From: Sweltsa coloradensis
Lineage: Eukaryota > Arthropoda > Insecta > Plecoptera > Chloroperlidae
DNA length: 64,000 nucleotides
NCBI GenBank assembly: GCA_024449915.1
Contig: JAMZAV010004541.1
Span: 17,315 to 81,314 of the forward strand
Direction: 5' to 3'
Shown piece by piece: positions 1-12,205 of the stretch (position 1 is the first letter of the stretch; every line of letters begins with the position of its first letter). The position numbers and the translations under genes are program-made. The notes under the pieces were generated by a model. The model saw nothing but the letters and a program-made list of their open reading frames with translations, searched no databases and had not been told where the DNA came from.

Positions 1-319
1 GTGCCATTTGGGCCAATTCTGACCAAACGGGTGGGCCTTCAACGTTCATATTATACATGGACATTGATGTTAGGGTGATGTAGTACCTTTTAAAAGAAAA
101 AAGTTGAAAAAGTTAGCCAGAATCCATAGAAATAAAGCTTTAATATAAGTTTTTACGGAAAATAATACCAATTGACAGGTAACAAAAAATTTGACAACAA
201 TCACTTACAATGCGAAAGGTAGCAAAACAAAGCCACTTGCAAAAGTAAAGATATCCCACGCAACTAAAAACTTTAAAAAGCTCATCCATCAACGCGGCGG
301 GACTTTAGCGTTTTCCTAG
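1..319 (+). mobile_element. Helentron-like element, 3' part (family C)
   Basis: The segment ends in a short hairpin (AACGC ... GCGTT) followed by TTTTCCTAG and then a T, the 3' terminus expected of rolling-circle Helitron/helentron elements (CTAG, insertion before T). Its body, from the 'ccaattctgaccaaacgg' motif through the 'catagaaataaag' motif, is repeated at 30680-30830, and the segment before the terminus (around 230-300) is repeated near 34080-34140. The 5' part lies outside the window. No protein is encoded. Confidence 0.6.
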
Positions 320-462
320 TTTACAATAAATAAAGCAAAATTACACTAACTGTTTGTGTACATTTAAAAAAGAAACTAAGTAGCATTTTACAAATTAAAA
401 TTGTATAAGTACCCTCATGAGTTATAGTGATTTAAGTTTTAACAGATAAATGCGTGTTTCAG

Positions 463-1668
463 TTCAGGTTTGCTTGCGTTGAAACGTTGATGAACCCTTG
501 TTCGTCGCCGTCGCCTCCAGAAGACGTTGCTCTCCTAGAGCTGACCCCCACATCGTCCTCCACTGAGCGGAGACGTTGTCTTCGTCCTCCACGAGAATCT
601 TCGCTACCTTCTTCGATGTTTGCTGAACTACAACTGTCGGTATGTATGAACTACATAGGTACCATAATATTAACCTAATAAAGAAATAAACTATCAGTAT
701 CACCATCATTAAACATAGGTAGGGATGCCCCATGATGGTTGACATTCAAATCATCCATTGCCATTCTCCGCTTCTGGCTAAATATTTCCACTTTTGTACC
801 CTCACACATCCTCGCTCCTCTTGCCTGTGGGCCCCACACTTGGCCACCGTTGTGCTGTTTTATTTTTAAAGGGATATCGTTCAATAAAATTTTTGATTGT
901 GAAAATATTATAGAATTATAATGTTTTGGAAAAAAGAAAAAACTAGTCTAAAGTGCATATCATATCTTCCAGCTGTACAAGGGTCTCTGTACAATAAGTG
1001 TTCAATTTGTGGCTAGAGTAAATGTTTATAGTAAACATGCTGCAAACTAGAAGGCTAAAAAGATTTTTACAATATTTCTGACCAATAAAGTTGTTTTTAG
1101 ATATCCAATGTGGATAGAGACATTAAGCTAAAAACTTGCTCTTCAATAGCCCATCCACTTTAAAATATAATCAGTGCTGAACCCGTTTATGATTGTGTTG
1201 ATTTGTGTTTCAACTCACAACAGCCCATTTTATATTTATTGATAATTATTGTTACTTTTTAATATATTTATATACATTCTTATATAATCCATAGGTATTT
1301 TAAGTGACTACGTTACGCTAACACCACAACCGTCATGTTTATAATGTATCAACTCTGTGTTAACAAATCCCAGAAACCTTCTTCTTTTCATATGCCCCCA
1401 TTCTTTGCTTTCGAGGCCATCATGCATTTTCTGGTTTTCCATTAGAGACATTAAGATTGTTTTTCTGCTGTAAAATCTATTTTTATTTTTAATCGTTCAT
1501 TATTAATTATGTCTCAAATTATAAATCAAGTAAATTAATTTTTTGGCAATGACTCTTTTTAAGGATTGCTTCTTTATCCCACCTATTCTTAAACTAATGA
1601 TGTAACTTTCATTTCATCAGGGTTTGGTCCTGGTCGAAGCATCGACCTCGGATCCGGAAGCCTACTGA
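463..1668 (+). CDS. Candidate last two exons of an unidentified plus-strand gene
   Basis: Two exon-like blocks join in phase. Exon 463-639 (59 codons) follows the acceptor gcgtgtttcag and ends at a good donor, TCG|GTATGT, in phase 0. Exon 1621-1668 (15 codons plus TGA) follows a pyrimidine-rich acceptor, tttcatttcatcag, also in phase 0. The first block is Ser/Pro/Arg-rich and clearly richer in GC than its flanks. The second encodes a short acidic tail ending DPEAY. An AATAAA lies 75 bases after the stop. I recognise no domain, and the upstream exons would lie left of the window. The splice sites, phase and composition are observed. That this is one gene is inference. Confidence 0.4.
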
Positions 1669-1742
1669 CAACTACGAGTGACTTCCACGCACATAGGCCT
1701 ACACGTACTAGTTACGTCATCACATGTGATCCCACAGCTGCT

Positions 1743-1748
1743 AATAAA
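1743..1748 (+). terminator. Possible polyadenylation signal AATAAA
   Basis: AATAAA lies 75 bases after the TGA at 1666-1668 of the candidate terminal exon. It only makes sense if that exon is real. Confidence 0.3.
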
Positions 1749-1940
1749 TACAATACAACCCTGGACAAGTGACCGCTACAGTATCTCACGCGTCCTGTCG
1801 GTCTGACAACCACAGCTTCAAGTACCAAGTTTCTCACTGCTGGGATGGGGCCTGCACACGCTTGAAGCCAGGTAATATGGCTACGTATTTTTCTCTCTCG
1901 ATTTCATTAATCGAGAAACACTTCGGGGGGGAAAAAACGG

Positions 1941-2024
1941 GAGCTTGGGGTAAAGCACTCGACCGGCAATCAAGAGACTGGGGTTCGATACCCAGCTAGG
2001 ATGGATTTTTAATTTCTGGATTGA
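1941..2024 (+). repeat. tRNA-derived SINE
   Basis: A box B-like sequence (GGGGTTCGATACCC, about 1979-1992) is followed by the tail 'aggatggattttt-aatttctggattg'. The same tail follows the tRNA-like unit at 43975-44072. The box A region is degenerate, so this is a retroposon rather than a working tRNA gene. Confidence 0.5.
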
Positions 2025-2770
2025 TTTCCATAAAATGGCAACGTAGGCCTACTTACAAAAATCACATTTCAAAACAAGTCGTGAAACTGGTTTCTGATAT
2101 AAACAAGTTTGTAAAAATTGAATAAATTAAATATGGAAAGCGTAGGAAATTAATATGAACGGAATTTGAAGCATTTCGTGAAAAAAACTTCATTTCATCA
2201 AGTCCAAATCATAAAATCGGGTTTGACTGTACTCAACAAATATGTCTAGGATGAATCTTGACCTTGAACCTGTCGCTCTCAATATAGGGACTGACCTAAT
2301 GATGTCAGCATTGCTCAGGAGTAGGCCGGCATACAACTGGGGCGTATTGCAAGCCTCGTCTGCTTGCTTGCGATATCGACATGATTTTTTTATCGTTGGG
2401 CAGCCATATTAGAAATATATGTAAAATTGTCAAAAAGTGTTAGGAACGGATACGGCTAAGGTGAGAAGGGCAGAGGGCTGCCCGTGAGAGAGAGAGAGAG
2501 AGAGGTCGTGAAAAGCTTGATGACGTCCAAGTGGTGAACGTAAAAACAGAGTTGTCTGTGTTTATTTACTGTCGGGGTGGTATGGGCCTTCCCATAAGGC
2601 CTGTTAAATATGAATAACTGGCATTTAAGTGTTTTAAAATTTTTACTAATTCTATGTAATAACCTAGAATGCTGATTTTTTTATTGAAAAATAATTTTTG
2701 TTTTTACGTTTTCATGTTTACGATGTACTTAATTCCATAAATAATAATGAAAAAAGTAAAAACGTTTTGT

Positions 2771-3887
2771 TTAACCTCCCAGGCGTGTGCGACGCCTTAA
2801 CACGTCCTCCCATGAACCGGCGGCCAGCGTGTGCGACGTCCTAGGACGTCCTGCAAGTTCAGTTTCAAATAGCCGCGCTTCTAATAGGTTCATCAAGTTC
2901 TACTTGCAGCAGCACTAGGATATAGCTAGTACAGTTAGTATTCATGATCGCCGTGAGATAGCAGCACGCGCAATGACGCGTCATAACCTGTTCGAGTACA
3001 CTCGCAAACTCTGCAAAAAAGCGCGCAAAAACAAAAACGCGCCAAAACATTCAGTTCAGTTTCTGCTTTGCTCACCCAAAGATGACATATTGCAATCGTG
3101 TCTTACAACAGCAGTAAATATCAGATAGCCCTATATTATATTATATTATATAATATAACCTATATTATTATATTATTATTATAGCCTACATAATATAATA
3201 TATAGTTTAGATTGGAGAAGGGTTGACAGGTTGGGAAAGTATAGGCCTATACAGTATATTTTGCAGATTGTATATTTTTACGCTTTGTAGGCTACTTTTT
3301 GGGGGTGTCGGTTATTTATTGGATTAAATAATATTTTGTTAGGCCTACAACAATGTGTACAATACTTTTTAAGTCAACAATATATCTAGACCTATAAATA
3401 AACTTTTCATTTGAATCATTGACAAATTGGTCATATTTTTTACAATACCAATGTAGGCCTATTTTGGGAAAATTTTGTTTTTTGGATGTTACCCTACATA
3501 ATTTTTGTTTGTGACAACAATGGGTAGGTACAATATTTTTAAAAAATCAATAATGTATCTTGTAATTAACTTTCTTCATTGGCTATTCAATGTGAAATTA
3601 CTTGCATGTCTGCAACAATGCCATTAATTTGCTCTCAGTCTTATTTTATTTATTTTTTACAACAATTAAAGTTGTTAATAGGCTATAGCAACAATGATGT
3701 ATAAATATTAATTTTTACATTCAACAATACCTTATTGGCATTTCCTGAAAATCTCAGGAGATTTCATCCAATAGTTTTCAAGATAGTGTTTTTATGAAAA
3801 TGCATTGCAAATTATTTAATTTTTCTGAAAAAATAAACCACACTGGAGTAAAATTTTACACTTGAAAAACCACGTCTGGGAGGTTAA
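2771..3887. mobile_element. piggyBac-type non-autonomous element with TTAA target sites
   Basis: Inverted ends CCTCCCAGGCGTG (from 2775) and CACGTCTGGGAGG (to 3883) are each flanked by TTAA (2771-2774 and 3884-3887), the hallmark piggyBac target duplication. The 1.1-kb interior shows no transposase frame. It holds an AT-rich palindromic stretch (about 3130-3205) and several TAGGCCTA words. Confidence 0.65.
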
Positions 3888-3952
3888 GATGTTTTCTTGT
3901 TTCTGGCCTTCAGGTTATTTTCTTGTGATACAGTCATAATAGCAGCAATGTA

Positions 3953-4297
3953 CATTTTGACAGGGTGTTTTTGATTTAAATCAAATGATTTATTTAGTAA
4001 AAATCATTGATTTAAATCAAAATGCACTTGTTCTTCATTTTGAGCAACAAACACAAGAATTCTAACTGATTTAGGCGAAGTTTTCATTAATAATAATTTT
4101 TTGAATTATATTTATTGAAATGCTTGTGAAATTAATTTGATCCGCTCATCAACTTGACAAGTTTTGAAATGCTGATTTTGTTGATTTAGGCTAAATCAAT
4201 AAAAATCTTATTTAAATCGAAAAAAGTTGATTTAAATCAAATAATTTATGATTTTTTTTTAATAAAAATTAAAAAAATCACACACCCTGCATTTTGA
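3953..4297. mobile_element. hAT-type MITE with 8-bp target duplication
   Basis: The element 3961-4289 starts CAGGGTGTTTTTGATTTAAATC and ends ATCACACACCCTG. It is flanked by a perfect 8-bp duplication, CATTTTGA (3953-3960 and 4290-4297). The interior repeats ATTTAAATCAAAT-like words in both orientations. A longer relative lies at 45256-46092. Confidence 0.75.
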
Positions 4298-5891
4298 TCA
4301 CCCAAAGTTGCCAGTAGTCGGATACGTAAGCAAAGTTACCATTATTTACCTGATTGATAGCAAACCTACCTTTTTTCATACACATATTTGCACCAAAAAG
4401 CACCTTGATTCGGAATCAATGGCAATTACATCGATGGCTAAACATTTTATGATTTTATTGGTTGTATTTGTTGTTGTAATTTGTGTGACCGGTGGTGAAA
4501 CATAGTTGTGCAACCAACCGCTCTCACCGCGTTCTGTTCAACTCCAGGCGTCGCTGACTAAGAAGAGGAACGAACATCTCAAGGTCGCTGCAAGACGCTT
4601 CGACTCACGGCCGACGCAGCCAATCACAACAACCAATCAAGCAGACGGCCGTCGTGATAGATCGTCGCACCCAGATCCGCGAGAAGAAAACTACACGCAC
4701 ACACACACAAACAGTCACACACACACACTGACACAGACACGCACTCACATTTTCGTTTTTATTAACCCCAATCTAATCAAAATCAATTATTGTTAGTTCT
4801 TTTTATGTTCTTCTATTGTTGAAATGTTTTCCATTAGTTTCATATTTCATCATTATATGTTTGTATACTATCATTTATATCACTAATTTTATGTATCATT
4901 GCCTATATTTTTACTATTAATATTATAACAAAATTACACACCTACACACACCACCATAGCCACACACACGCACACAAACACTGCCACAGTTATTATCCGG
5001 TATTCTGTTAAAAAGATTTCTTTAAAAGTGGACTTCACTGTAGGCCCTACTTGTTTCTGCTAACTTTGCAGGACCATTCACAATCAATTAGCGTACTTGT
5101 TTATTTATTGAACGCCTATCGGCTATCCTATTCAGATATAAAATCTGATTTGCAAAGGAGGACAACTAAATAATAATAATAGTAATAATTGAAAACTCAT
5201 TTCCAGCAAGTCTGGTTGAGTGGTGTTCTTCACACCGATATCTAGGGCTCGAAATAATTCTCTGCTGAGGTTGCCGGGCTCAACGCTTCTTCTCGGTCTT
5301 CTGGTTCCACGATTAACCTCGCTCTACAACGTCTCCTTCAATCAATCTTCCCCTTCTTTCTCTCGGTCTTCCTACTTTTCTTTTACCTTCCTCGCGCGAA
5401 TAATCTTTGCCGTTATAATAGCGCCCTATTTTACCTTCCTCCCCTGATTCGAAGTCTCATCTTGGGATCCTATCCGCTTCCATCCTCTTCATATGACTTA
5501 ACCATCAATAATAATAATAATAATAATAATGAAATCGGAGGTGTATTGACTTTCGGGTTATTTCGTCGCGTCCGAGTCAACATTGTACATACCTCGACGT
5601 TTTGTTACCTCTGTGGGTAACATATTCATGAGAACTGAGGCTGATTGGTTTGTAAGCCGAACACTCCTACGTGGTGGAGTGGGGTGGTTTTCTTCTCTGG
5701 TCAGAGAGGATGTAGTCAACAGTTGTTTGTGATTGTGTTTCTGTGGGTGTGGGTGTTGTTGTTGTTGTTGTCGTCGTCGTCATTGTATTTTTGTCGATGG
5801 AGTTACTCAGTTTATAGCCACCTACATCACCGTTGAAGTTGATAAGGTGTTATGGCTATTTCTATTGACTCCCTGATTGTGCACAGCCATT

Positions 5892-6246
5892 GTGTGGCTC
5901 GTTGGTCTTGTGTGTGGCTCGTTGGTCTTGTTGTGTGGCTCGTTGGTCTTGTTGTGTGGCTCGTTGGTCTTGTTTGTGGCTCGTTGGTCTTGTTGTGTGG
6001 CTCGTTGGTCTTGTTGTGTGGCTCGTTGGTCTTGTTGTGTGGCTCGTTGGTCTTGTTGTGTGGCTCGTTGGTCTTGTTGTGTGGCTCGTTGGTCTTGTTG
6101 TGTGGCTCGTTGGTCTTGTGTGTGGCTCGTTGGTCTTGTTGTGTGGCTCGTTGGTCTTGTTGTGTGGCTTGTTGGTCTTGTTGTGTGGCTCGTTGGTCTT
6201 GTGTGTGGCTCGTTGGTCTTGTTGTGTGGCTCGTTGGTCTTGTTGT
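5892..6246 (+). repeat. 17-copy minisatellite of the SINE head (20-21-bp unit)
   Basis: I count seventeen tandem copies of a unit close to tgtgtggctcgttggtctt, with gt or ttgt at the joints. The array ends exactly where the tRNA-like body of a SINE begins (GTTAGCGTATCTGC, 6244 on). In the sister SINE at 46807 the same head unit is present only twice. Long open frames on both strands (for example repeated RPTSHT or NKTNEPH) are by-products of the repeat and not genes. Confidence 0.9.
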
Positions 6247-6655
6247 TAGCGTATCTGCTTCCAATGCAGAAGGTCCAGGGTTTGATTCCCGCTAAAGTCA
6301 GTAGTTTTTTAACTTCTGATTTGAACTTAAGTCCATCAGTTCTTGTCTTAGGAGTTTGTAAACGGTGACTTTGGAGCCGTCCTAGCATCAAAGCACATAA
6401 CAAATTCAGAGTTGTTCTGAATCGGCCTTGTTGATTCTGGCGTTGATTCGCGGGTGTTCGCACTGTCCATACCACTGATTGCTATATTTCCTATTAAAAA
6501 TATCGATCTTTGGTTGATAATCGCTCACTCGTCGATTGCGTGAGGGCCTGCAGGGTTGGCTTGGTCGCTTTGATTTAAAGTCCTCCACTGAAAATCAGTT
6601 ATATAACTAAGTGGATAGACTCTAAATACAATTTATTTGTTTATTTATTTAAGGC
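6244..6655 (+). mobile_element. tRNA-headed SINE (family S1), full-length body
   Basis: The tRNA-like head (TAGCGTATCTGC, then a box B-like GGTTTGATTCCC near 6279) is followed by a body of about 350 bases. The tail is 'gactctaaatacaattt-atttgtttattt'. The body is repeated at 46850-47150 in the same orientation, and in inverted form at 30366-30496 and 36098-36340. Its last part is repeated at 60570-60690. These positions define a multi-copy SINE family. Confidence 0.75.
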
Positions 6656-6862
6656 AGGTTCGTGGCATATTATTCGGGTTCCATCAAAGAGTATGGTCTC
6701 TCGTGGTCAGGAGTGCTTACATTGTCGACGGAATGATCAGCAACCGCCGACAAGTCTTCTGTCAGCGAGTCACTGTTTACTCACGACGTGGCTAAATAAC
6801 CGGAATCTCATACACCTTTGATTTGATTTAATATTTACGGGACACAAAGGTTTATCATGTAA

Positions 6863-6977
<115 letters not shown>

Positions 6978-7605
6978 TAACTATACCTCTATAATAACAC
7001 AATTTGAGTCTTCTTATTCATTTGGATTTGTCTTTTTTGTCTTTTGGGCATTTCAAGATCACAAAAACTATTAAATTTACCGCCAAGTTGAACTTGTACA
7101 AACTTTTTGTCACTTACACCTGGTGGTCCCGTATTCACTCGATTATAGGCCGCCATCGATTAATGACCGCACCCTAGTATGACCCCTCAAATTATTAATA
7201 ATGTGTAATAAAACTTATTGAAAATCTCTTTGCAATATGGCCTTCACCCCACATTTTAACTTAATATTTGAAAATATTCTACGGCCTATATTTTCTCAAT
7301 TAATTTCATTAGCTTAGATTTGAACAGTCGTATGTGATTTCAACAAAACTTTTTGGTAATTTCTATAAGATGCGTACGCTTTTTGATTGTGAAATAGCCT
7401 TAATGATTTGTATTATTATTTGTATTTACTTTTCTTTTCTTTTCAGTTCATTTCATTTTTTCATAATCTGTAACTAATTTTACTTATTGTTAAATTTAAT
7501 TTGTGTAAATGTAATTTTTTTTGTTATTCTGTGACTTAAGGCAACCTTAGTGTAAAGGCAGAGCTTAAATTGAACTTAAAACTGAAAACTGAAGTTGTAC
7601 TACTA

Positions 7606-8093
7606 TAGAGATGTTCAACGATATTATTTGATATCGCGGAAGAATCAAGCCTATTTTCGATATCGATACCCCGCTGTCATATCGGAAATATCGTGATACC
7701 GTAGCTTTACCATTCTCGATATTAAATGTCGCGCTGCGATCTGCACTACACATTTCTACAGTTCAACGGAACGCTCCTTCCACTTCTCCGCTACGATCGC
7801 CCGCCAGCGCCTCGCGACTCATTATCTTTACACGCTCTTAGTTCAAGCAATTTTTTTATGAGGTATATAAAACATGTTTCAATTAGATTCACTTAAAAAT
7901 CTTGATGACGTCACTTAACTAATATCCCGTCAATATCAAGCACCAAAAATAAGACTAGCATTTACGATCTCCTATGAAAAATTGTAATTTTTGCGGTCGA
8001 AAAAAATCAATTTTGCAATATCGATATTACTTTTGAAATTACGATAAAATTGCGCCGATATCGATACTGAAAAAATATCGTTGAACATCTCTA
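7606..8093. mobile_element. TIR element, hAT-like MITE
   Basis: The ends are TAGAGATGTTCAACGATATT and its exact inverse, AATATCGTTGAACATCTCTA. The 488-bp interior repeats the ATATCGATATC theme. I see no clear 8-bp target duplication, so the hAT assignment rests only on the style of the termini. Confidence 0.6.
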
Positions 8094-8143
8094 ATTATTA
8101 TTATAATTTTAAATTAAAACTTCTGTTAATGTATTGGGAGTGA

Positions 8144-8430
8144 GATAGGATCCAGCTAACCTTGGAGAAGTGATGGTGGCTGCCGAATTTGTCGATGAAC
8201 AGAACCATAAAAGTATGTACAAAACACAGAAAAACACGGAGTTTCGACACGAGGTCTTGATCGCTCAGGAGAAGAAGGAAGATGGCCACTGACTGTCTTC
8301 TCCCGAGTGATCAGACAACGGGTCGACACGTCTTGTGTTTTCTGTGTTTTGTACGTTCTTTAATGCCTCTATTTATCTACAAATTCGGCAGCTACCATCA
8401 CTTCTCGAAGGTAAGCTGCTGGATCCTATA
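8144..8430. repeat. Foldback (hairpin) element, arms about 140 bp
   Basis: The left arm starts ATAGGATCCAGCTAACCTT and the right arm ends with the near-inverse AAGGTAAGCTGCTGGATCCTAT. They match through the GTACAAAACACAGAAAA block, with the centre near 8285. No coding sequence is supported. Confidence 0.65.
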
Positions 8431-8433
8431 CCA

Positions 8434-9280
8434 TGTCCAATAATACGTATGTACTATGAATAGGAAATATTTTAACGATAATACTAAATAAATGTTTTAA
8501 ATGTAGAATGTTTTTAGTCTGTTTGACCCACTTTTGATAGGTATTAGATGTTTCTCATTATGTTTTGTTAACTAGTGCAAAATGGACACTTCTATGGAAA
8601 TGCTAATTTTTTTACCTAAAGAAAAAATTATTGCTCATTCATTTTCAAAAGATCTAAATTTGATTATATTTCCCAAACTTTTGTAGGTTTTTCCAATGCA
8701 TGCCAAGTGAAGTTATAACACTATCTTTAATTATTGATTATTTTTTGTAGTTTAAAAATAAATAAATGCTATTGTTATGGGTCTCTAACAATGTAGCCTA
8801 CTGTACTGTGTTACTGTAGTTACTGTAGTTTGTACTGTAGTTGTTATCAATACAATTAATTGCTCGGGACATTAAGCTGCATCAAATATATTTTGTTGTT
8901 TCCACGTTCCATTATTCAAAGTTAAAATCAATTCCATCACCGAAACGGATTAGCCTATATTAATGTGGGATTTTACTTTACAACTCAAATTTTTATTGTT
9001 TAAACTCAAATTCTCCATTTTTTCAATTTTTAGACCCAAGGGCCTTTTTTAGTTTCCAAACGAATTTGTTTCAGTTTGAAGTTCGGAATTTTTTTGGTTC
9101 TCAAGTTGGAGTTGGTTCAAAACTCAGAAATCAAGGTTTGTCCATCCCTAAGTAATAATATTAAATTTTAAAACTTACAAAAATATTACAACAAAAATAT
9201 AGCCAGTTACCGTGACCTTGTATAACGTAACGTTGCATATAATTACTATCAAGGTCTTCTCAGCTCACATCGCACAATTG
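8434..9280. other. No gene recognised
   Basis: AT-rich, with no credible open frame, splice pattern or defined repeat seen. Confidence 0.5.
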
Positions 9281-9713
9281 CAGGGTGATTCTCTATAATC
9301 CGCTTTAAATTTAAATTTAACACCACCACGTTAAAAAAGTTGATAAAGTCAATATATATCGACTCTGTCTTGACGGAATTGAGGTGATGTTATTACTATA
9401 TTTGTATATTTAATAAATTCAGTATAGATGTTACTTTATTATACTAAAATATATAGTACATATTAACCCCAAAATTGATGATTTATAATTTTATATAGCT
9501 ATCACTATAAAAATTTAAAAGTGGAGGTGAAAATAAAAAAAAAATCCTATATCTTTTTTAACGCGAGGGCAGGGGTTTGGATCGTATTAAATGACGTCGC
9601 ATTTAACGTCCACTGTCGATAAAATTTGTGAGTGTATCACAAACTCACAATGTTATCGTTAACTAACCGGGCAAAGTGATATTAAATGTTAACGCTGCCC
9701 TTAGAGAATCGGC
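9281..9713. mobile_element. Possible DNA-transposon MITE
   Basis: The outer ends CAGGGTGATTCTCTA and TTAGAGAATCGGC are partly inverse (GATTCTCTA core). The interior has several TTTAACGT / ACGTTAAA-type blocks. Target duplications are not clear. Confidence 0.35.
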
Positions 9714-10977
9714 GTGCTCGTCTGAAACGTTTAAACAATAAAATATATCTACAAAACGAAATGTCTTGAGCAATTACGTAATTGTATCGATAATATTCTG
9801 GGCCACAAAAGCCTTTAATTTGAAAATGTACTTATTCTTAACCAACTGTTACTTCCTTGTCCTCGCTAATGTTAGTCTGTTATGTTTGTTTTTGTGTTGT
9901 TAAGTTTAATGGTGTTTTACATTGGCAGCACTGAGTGCTTACAAAGTTAAAACTGTTAAGTCATTTCTCTTGTGCAATCTAGTTCAATCCCCAATTGAAC
10001 CTGGCATCAAATCAAATCACGCGCGTCAAGGGCTGTCATATTGCACTAACTCTGTTACATTGCTCTCGTTCCCAGTGGGGCTCAGTGCAGCACTCGCTCC
10101 TAATGCACCCCCAATAGTTTTCGTTCACTAGCACCGAGTTCGCACTCAAATTCTAAATGAATGATGATTCTGACGTTAGTTCACATTCACTGCGCACGAA
10201 CGCGGCCAATGGCAAACACCATTAAGCTGCCGTTATTGTCGGCGAGTGAATACTAATTTTGTTTGATTGCAATAAAAATTTAACTAAAACAAAAGTATAT
10301 TGGCGTATTCAGCTGGTCGCACTAGACAATTTTGCAGCGCTGGACCTCACTCGGTACAGCGGCCAATGCGTAATAAACTTCTGTCGAGCCTCGTTTTAAA
10401 ATGTAGTAGAATTAAATTTTTAAATTTGTGTGTGCAGGAAAGAAACATGAAAAGTTTAGTACAAAGTTTTGAACCCAGGACCATTTGCATAGAACTGCCT
10501 CTCGTTAACCGCTATTCTAAAGTTAGCCTTTACTAATTACAAGTTATACCACTACATAGTTTGCAGGTTGATCATATTTTAATAACAGTTTGTTGTTTCC
10601 AATCTAGAAATTCACTTTTAGTACTGAAATAATTTATCAGTGTCATTCGGGATCCGATTTTGCATTTAATTCGTTTCGACAGACTTCCAAACATCGCCGG
10701 TCTTTGGTATGGACTCGCGTTTTCTACTACCTAGTAGACTGCACTAGGCGAGTGCTTCACGTCGCAGTGTGAACTCTGTGCATGCCAGGTGAATACGTCA
10801 TATGATTCAAGTATATTTATTTTTAAAGTATACCTCCAATTTCAAGCAGATGTAGTTTTGAATTGCAAAAATGTGTACAGAATTATATGCTTCACTAGGT
10901 ATGTTTGATCGCATACACTGGTTCGTTCGTTCACGTCCTTGTAACACTCGACTGTAGCATTAGGCCCGGAACTTAAG

Positions 10978-11419
10978 AGTCTTCACGAGACATGCATGTA
11001 CGCGGTACGCTCGTAAGCACTCAAATTAAGATGAACAACGCTCTGTAGAAAAATTGAAACAACATACGCGAATTCTGAAATGCACAAGACACAAATATTT
11101 TTATGCAGAACAATATACAACAAACAGAATTGCTATATGTAATAAGCCCTACTATTCACCATTGTTAAGCGTAAAGTCAACGCGACGGGAGCAACCTCTT
11201 CTTGTTCCCGTTGCGTCGAATTTATGCGTAACATGGTGTATAGTTAGGGTTTATTACATACATCAATTCTGTTTGTTGTATGTTGTTCTGCATAAAAATA
11301 TCTGTGGCATAGGCATTTTAGAATTCTCTTAGGTAGTTTCAATTTTTCTCCAGAGCATTGTTCATCTTAATTTGAGTGCTTACGAGCGATGCCGAGTACA
11401 TGCCTGTCTCTTGGAGACA
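10978..11419. repeat. Long foldback hairpin, arms about 215 bp
   Basis: The arms face each other across a loop of fewer than 10 bases near 11198. Matching blocks include CTCGTAAGCACTCAAATTAA against its inverse at about 11370-11390, TATTTTTATGCAGAACAA, and the central GCGACGGGAGCAAC / GTTCCCGTTGCGTC. Identity is roughly 80-85 per cent by eye. The open frame across it (11054-11332) is simply the two arms read through and is not a gene. Confidence 0.75.
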
Positions 11420-11930
11420 CTAGATCTGTAAACAAACATACCTAATGTAATAAGATACTATGGGTGACAACGGGTTCTCGGGTTACCAATAGCCATACTA
11501 TAGGCTTCAGATCTTCTTTGCCTACGATTTGTTGTTATATAAAACAACAGCAACACACTAAGACACTGGATTTATGTATTTAGATTTATTTATTTAACTG
11601 TCACCTTCTAATTATATTATTAGCTAAAAGAGATTTGTACAATTTTTACCATTATTCTTCTCAATTCAAATGCTGTATATTCTTAAATTGGTTAGATTTT
11701 ATATACGTACTAATAATATTTTGATGTGAATAATCTTTGATATTAAAGCGCCCTAAAACTAATACTGGTAGTAATGTTATAATTTGGGCCTATAATATTT
11801 GTTGTTTGAATATTTGCATTGTGAGTTCTTGTATTGAATTGAATTGTTAAATTGATGTTTTATATAGTTTTTGATTATCTGTTTTTGTTTAAACTTATGC
11901 CAAACACATTATTATTATTTACTACAATTC

Positions 11931-12046
11931 AGAAATTAAAAAAGTCCGCCCCAACTGGGAATCGAACCACGGATCTCCCGCATTCCAGACAGGCGTCTTA
12001 ACCACTAGACCATCAGGACGGGTACATTTTAAGCTCTGAATTGTAG
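11931..12046 (-). mobile_element. tRNA-derived SINE with inverted ends (family S2)
   Basis: Read on the minus strand, box A (TGGTCTAGTGGTTAAGAC) and box B (GTGGTTCGATTCCC) lie between a 5' end ACTACAATTCAGAG and a 3' end AATTTCTGAATTGTAGT, which are inverse of one another. A near-identical copy at 29784-29910 has an 11-bp target duplication. Confidence 0.75.
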
Positions 12047-12205
12047 TTGCATTATACATCTGAATGGATGGAACAGTACTGCAACGAATATCTGCTGCCT
12101 TTGAACTGAACTTCTCGACTAAACAAATCGAGAAATAAACACATTATTGTTAATTTTAATTACCTCCTTTTTCCTTATATCAATTTTATTATATTTACTA
12201 TTTAG

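Noticed and set aside
4419..4796. Short frame with a hydrophobic stretch (MAKHFMILLVVFVVV) followed by a His/Thr-rich frame
   Set aside because: It could be a secretory signal plus a second exon, but no donor-acceptor pair keeps the reading frame open, and the second half runs into a (CA)n microsatellite.
5822..6475. Long repetitive frames (RPTSHT / NKTNEPH and WLVGLV types) on both strands
   Set aside because: They are translations of the 17-copy minisatellite. A unit whose length allows all frames to stay open explains them; there is no start context or homologue.
11054..11332. 92-codon plus-strand frame
   Set aside because: It spans the centre of a snapback hairpin. The two halves are inverse copies of each other, not a protein.
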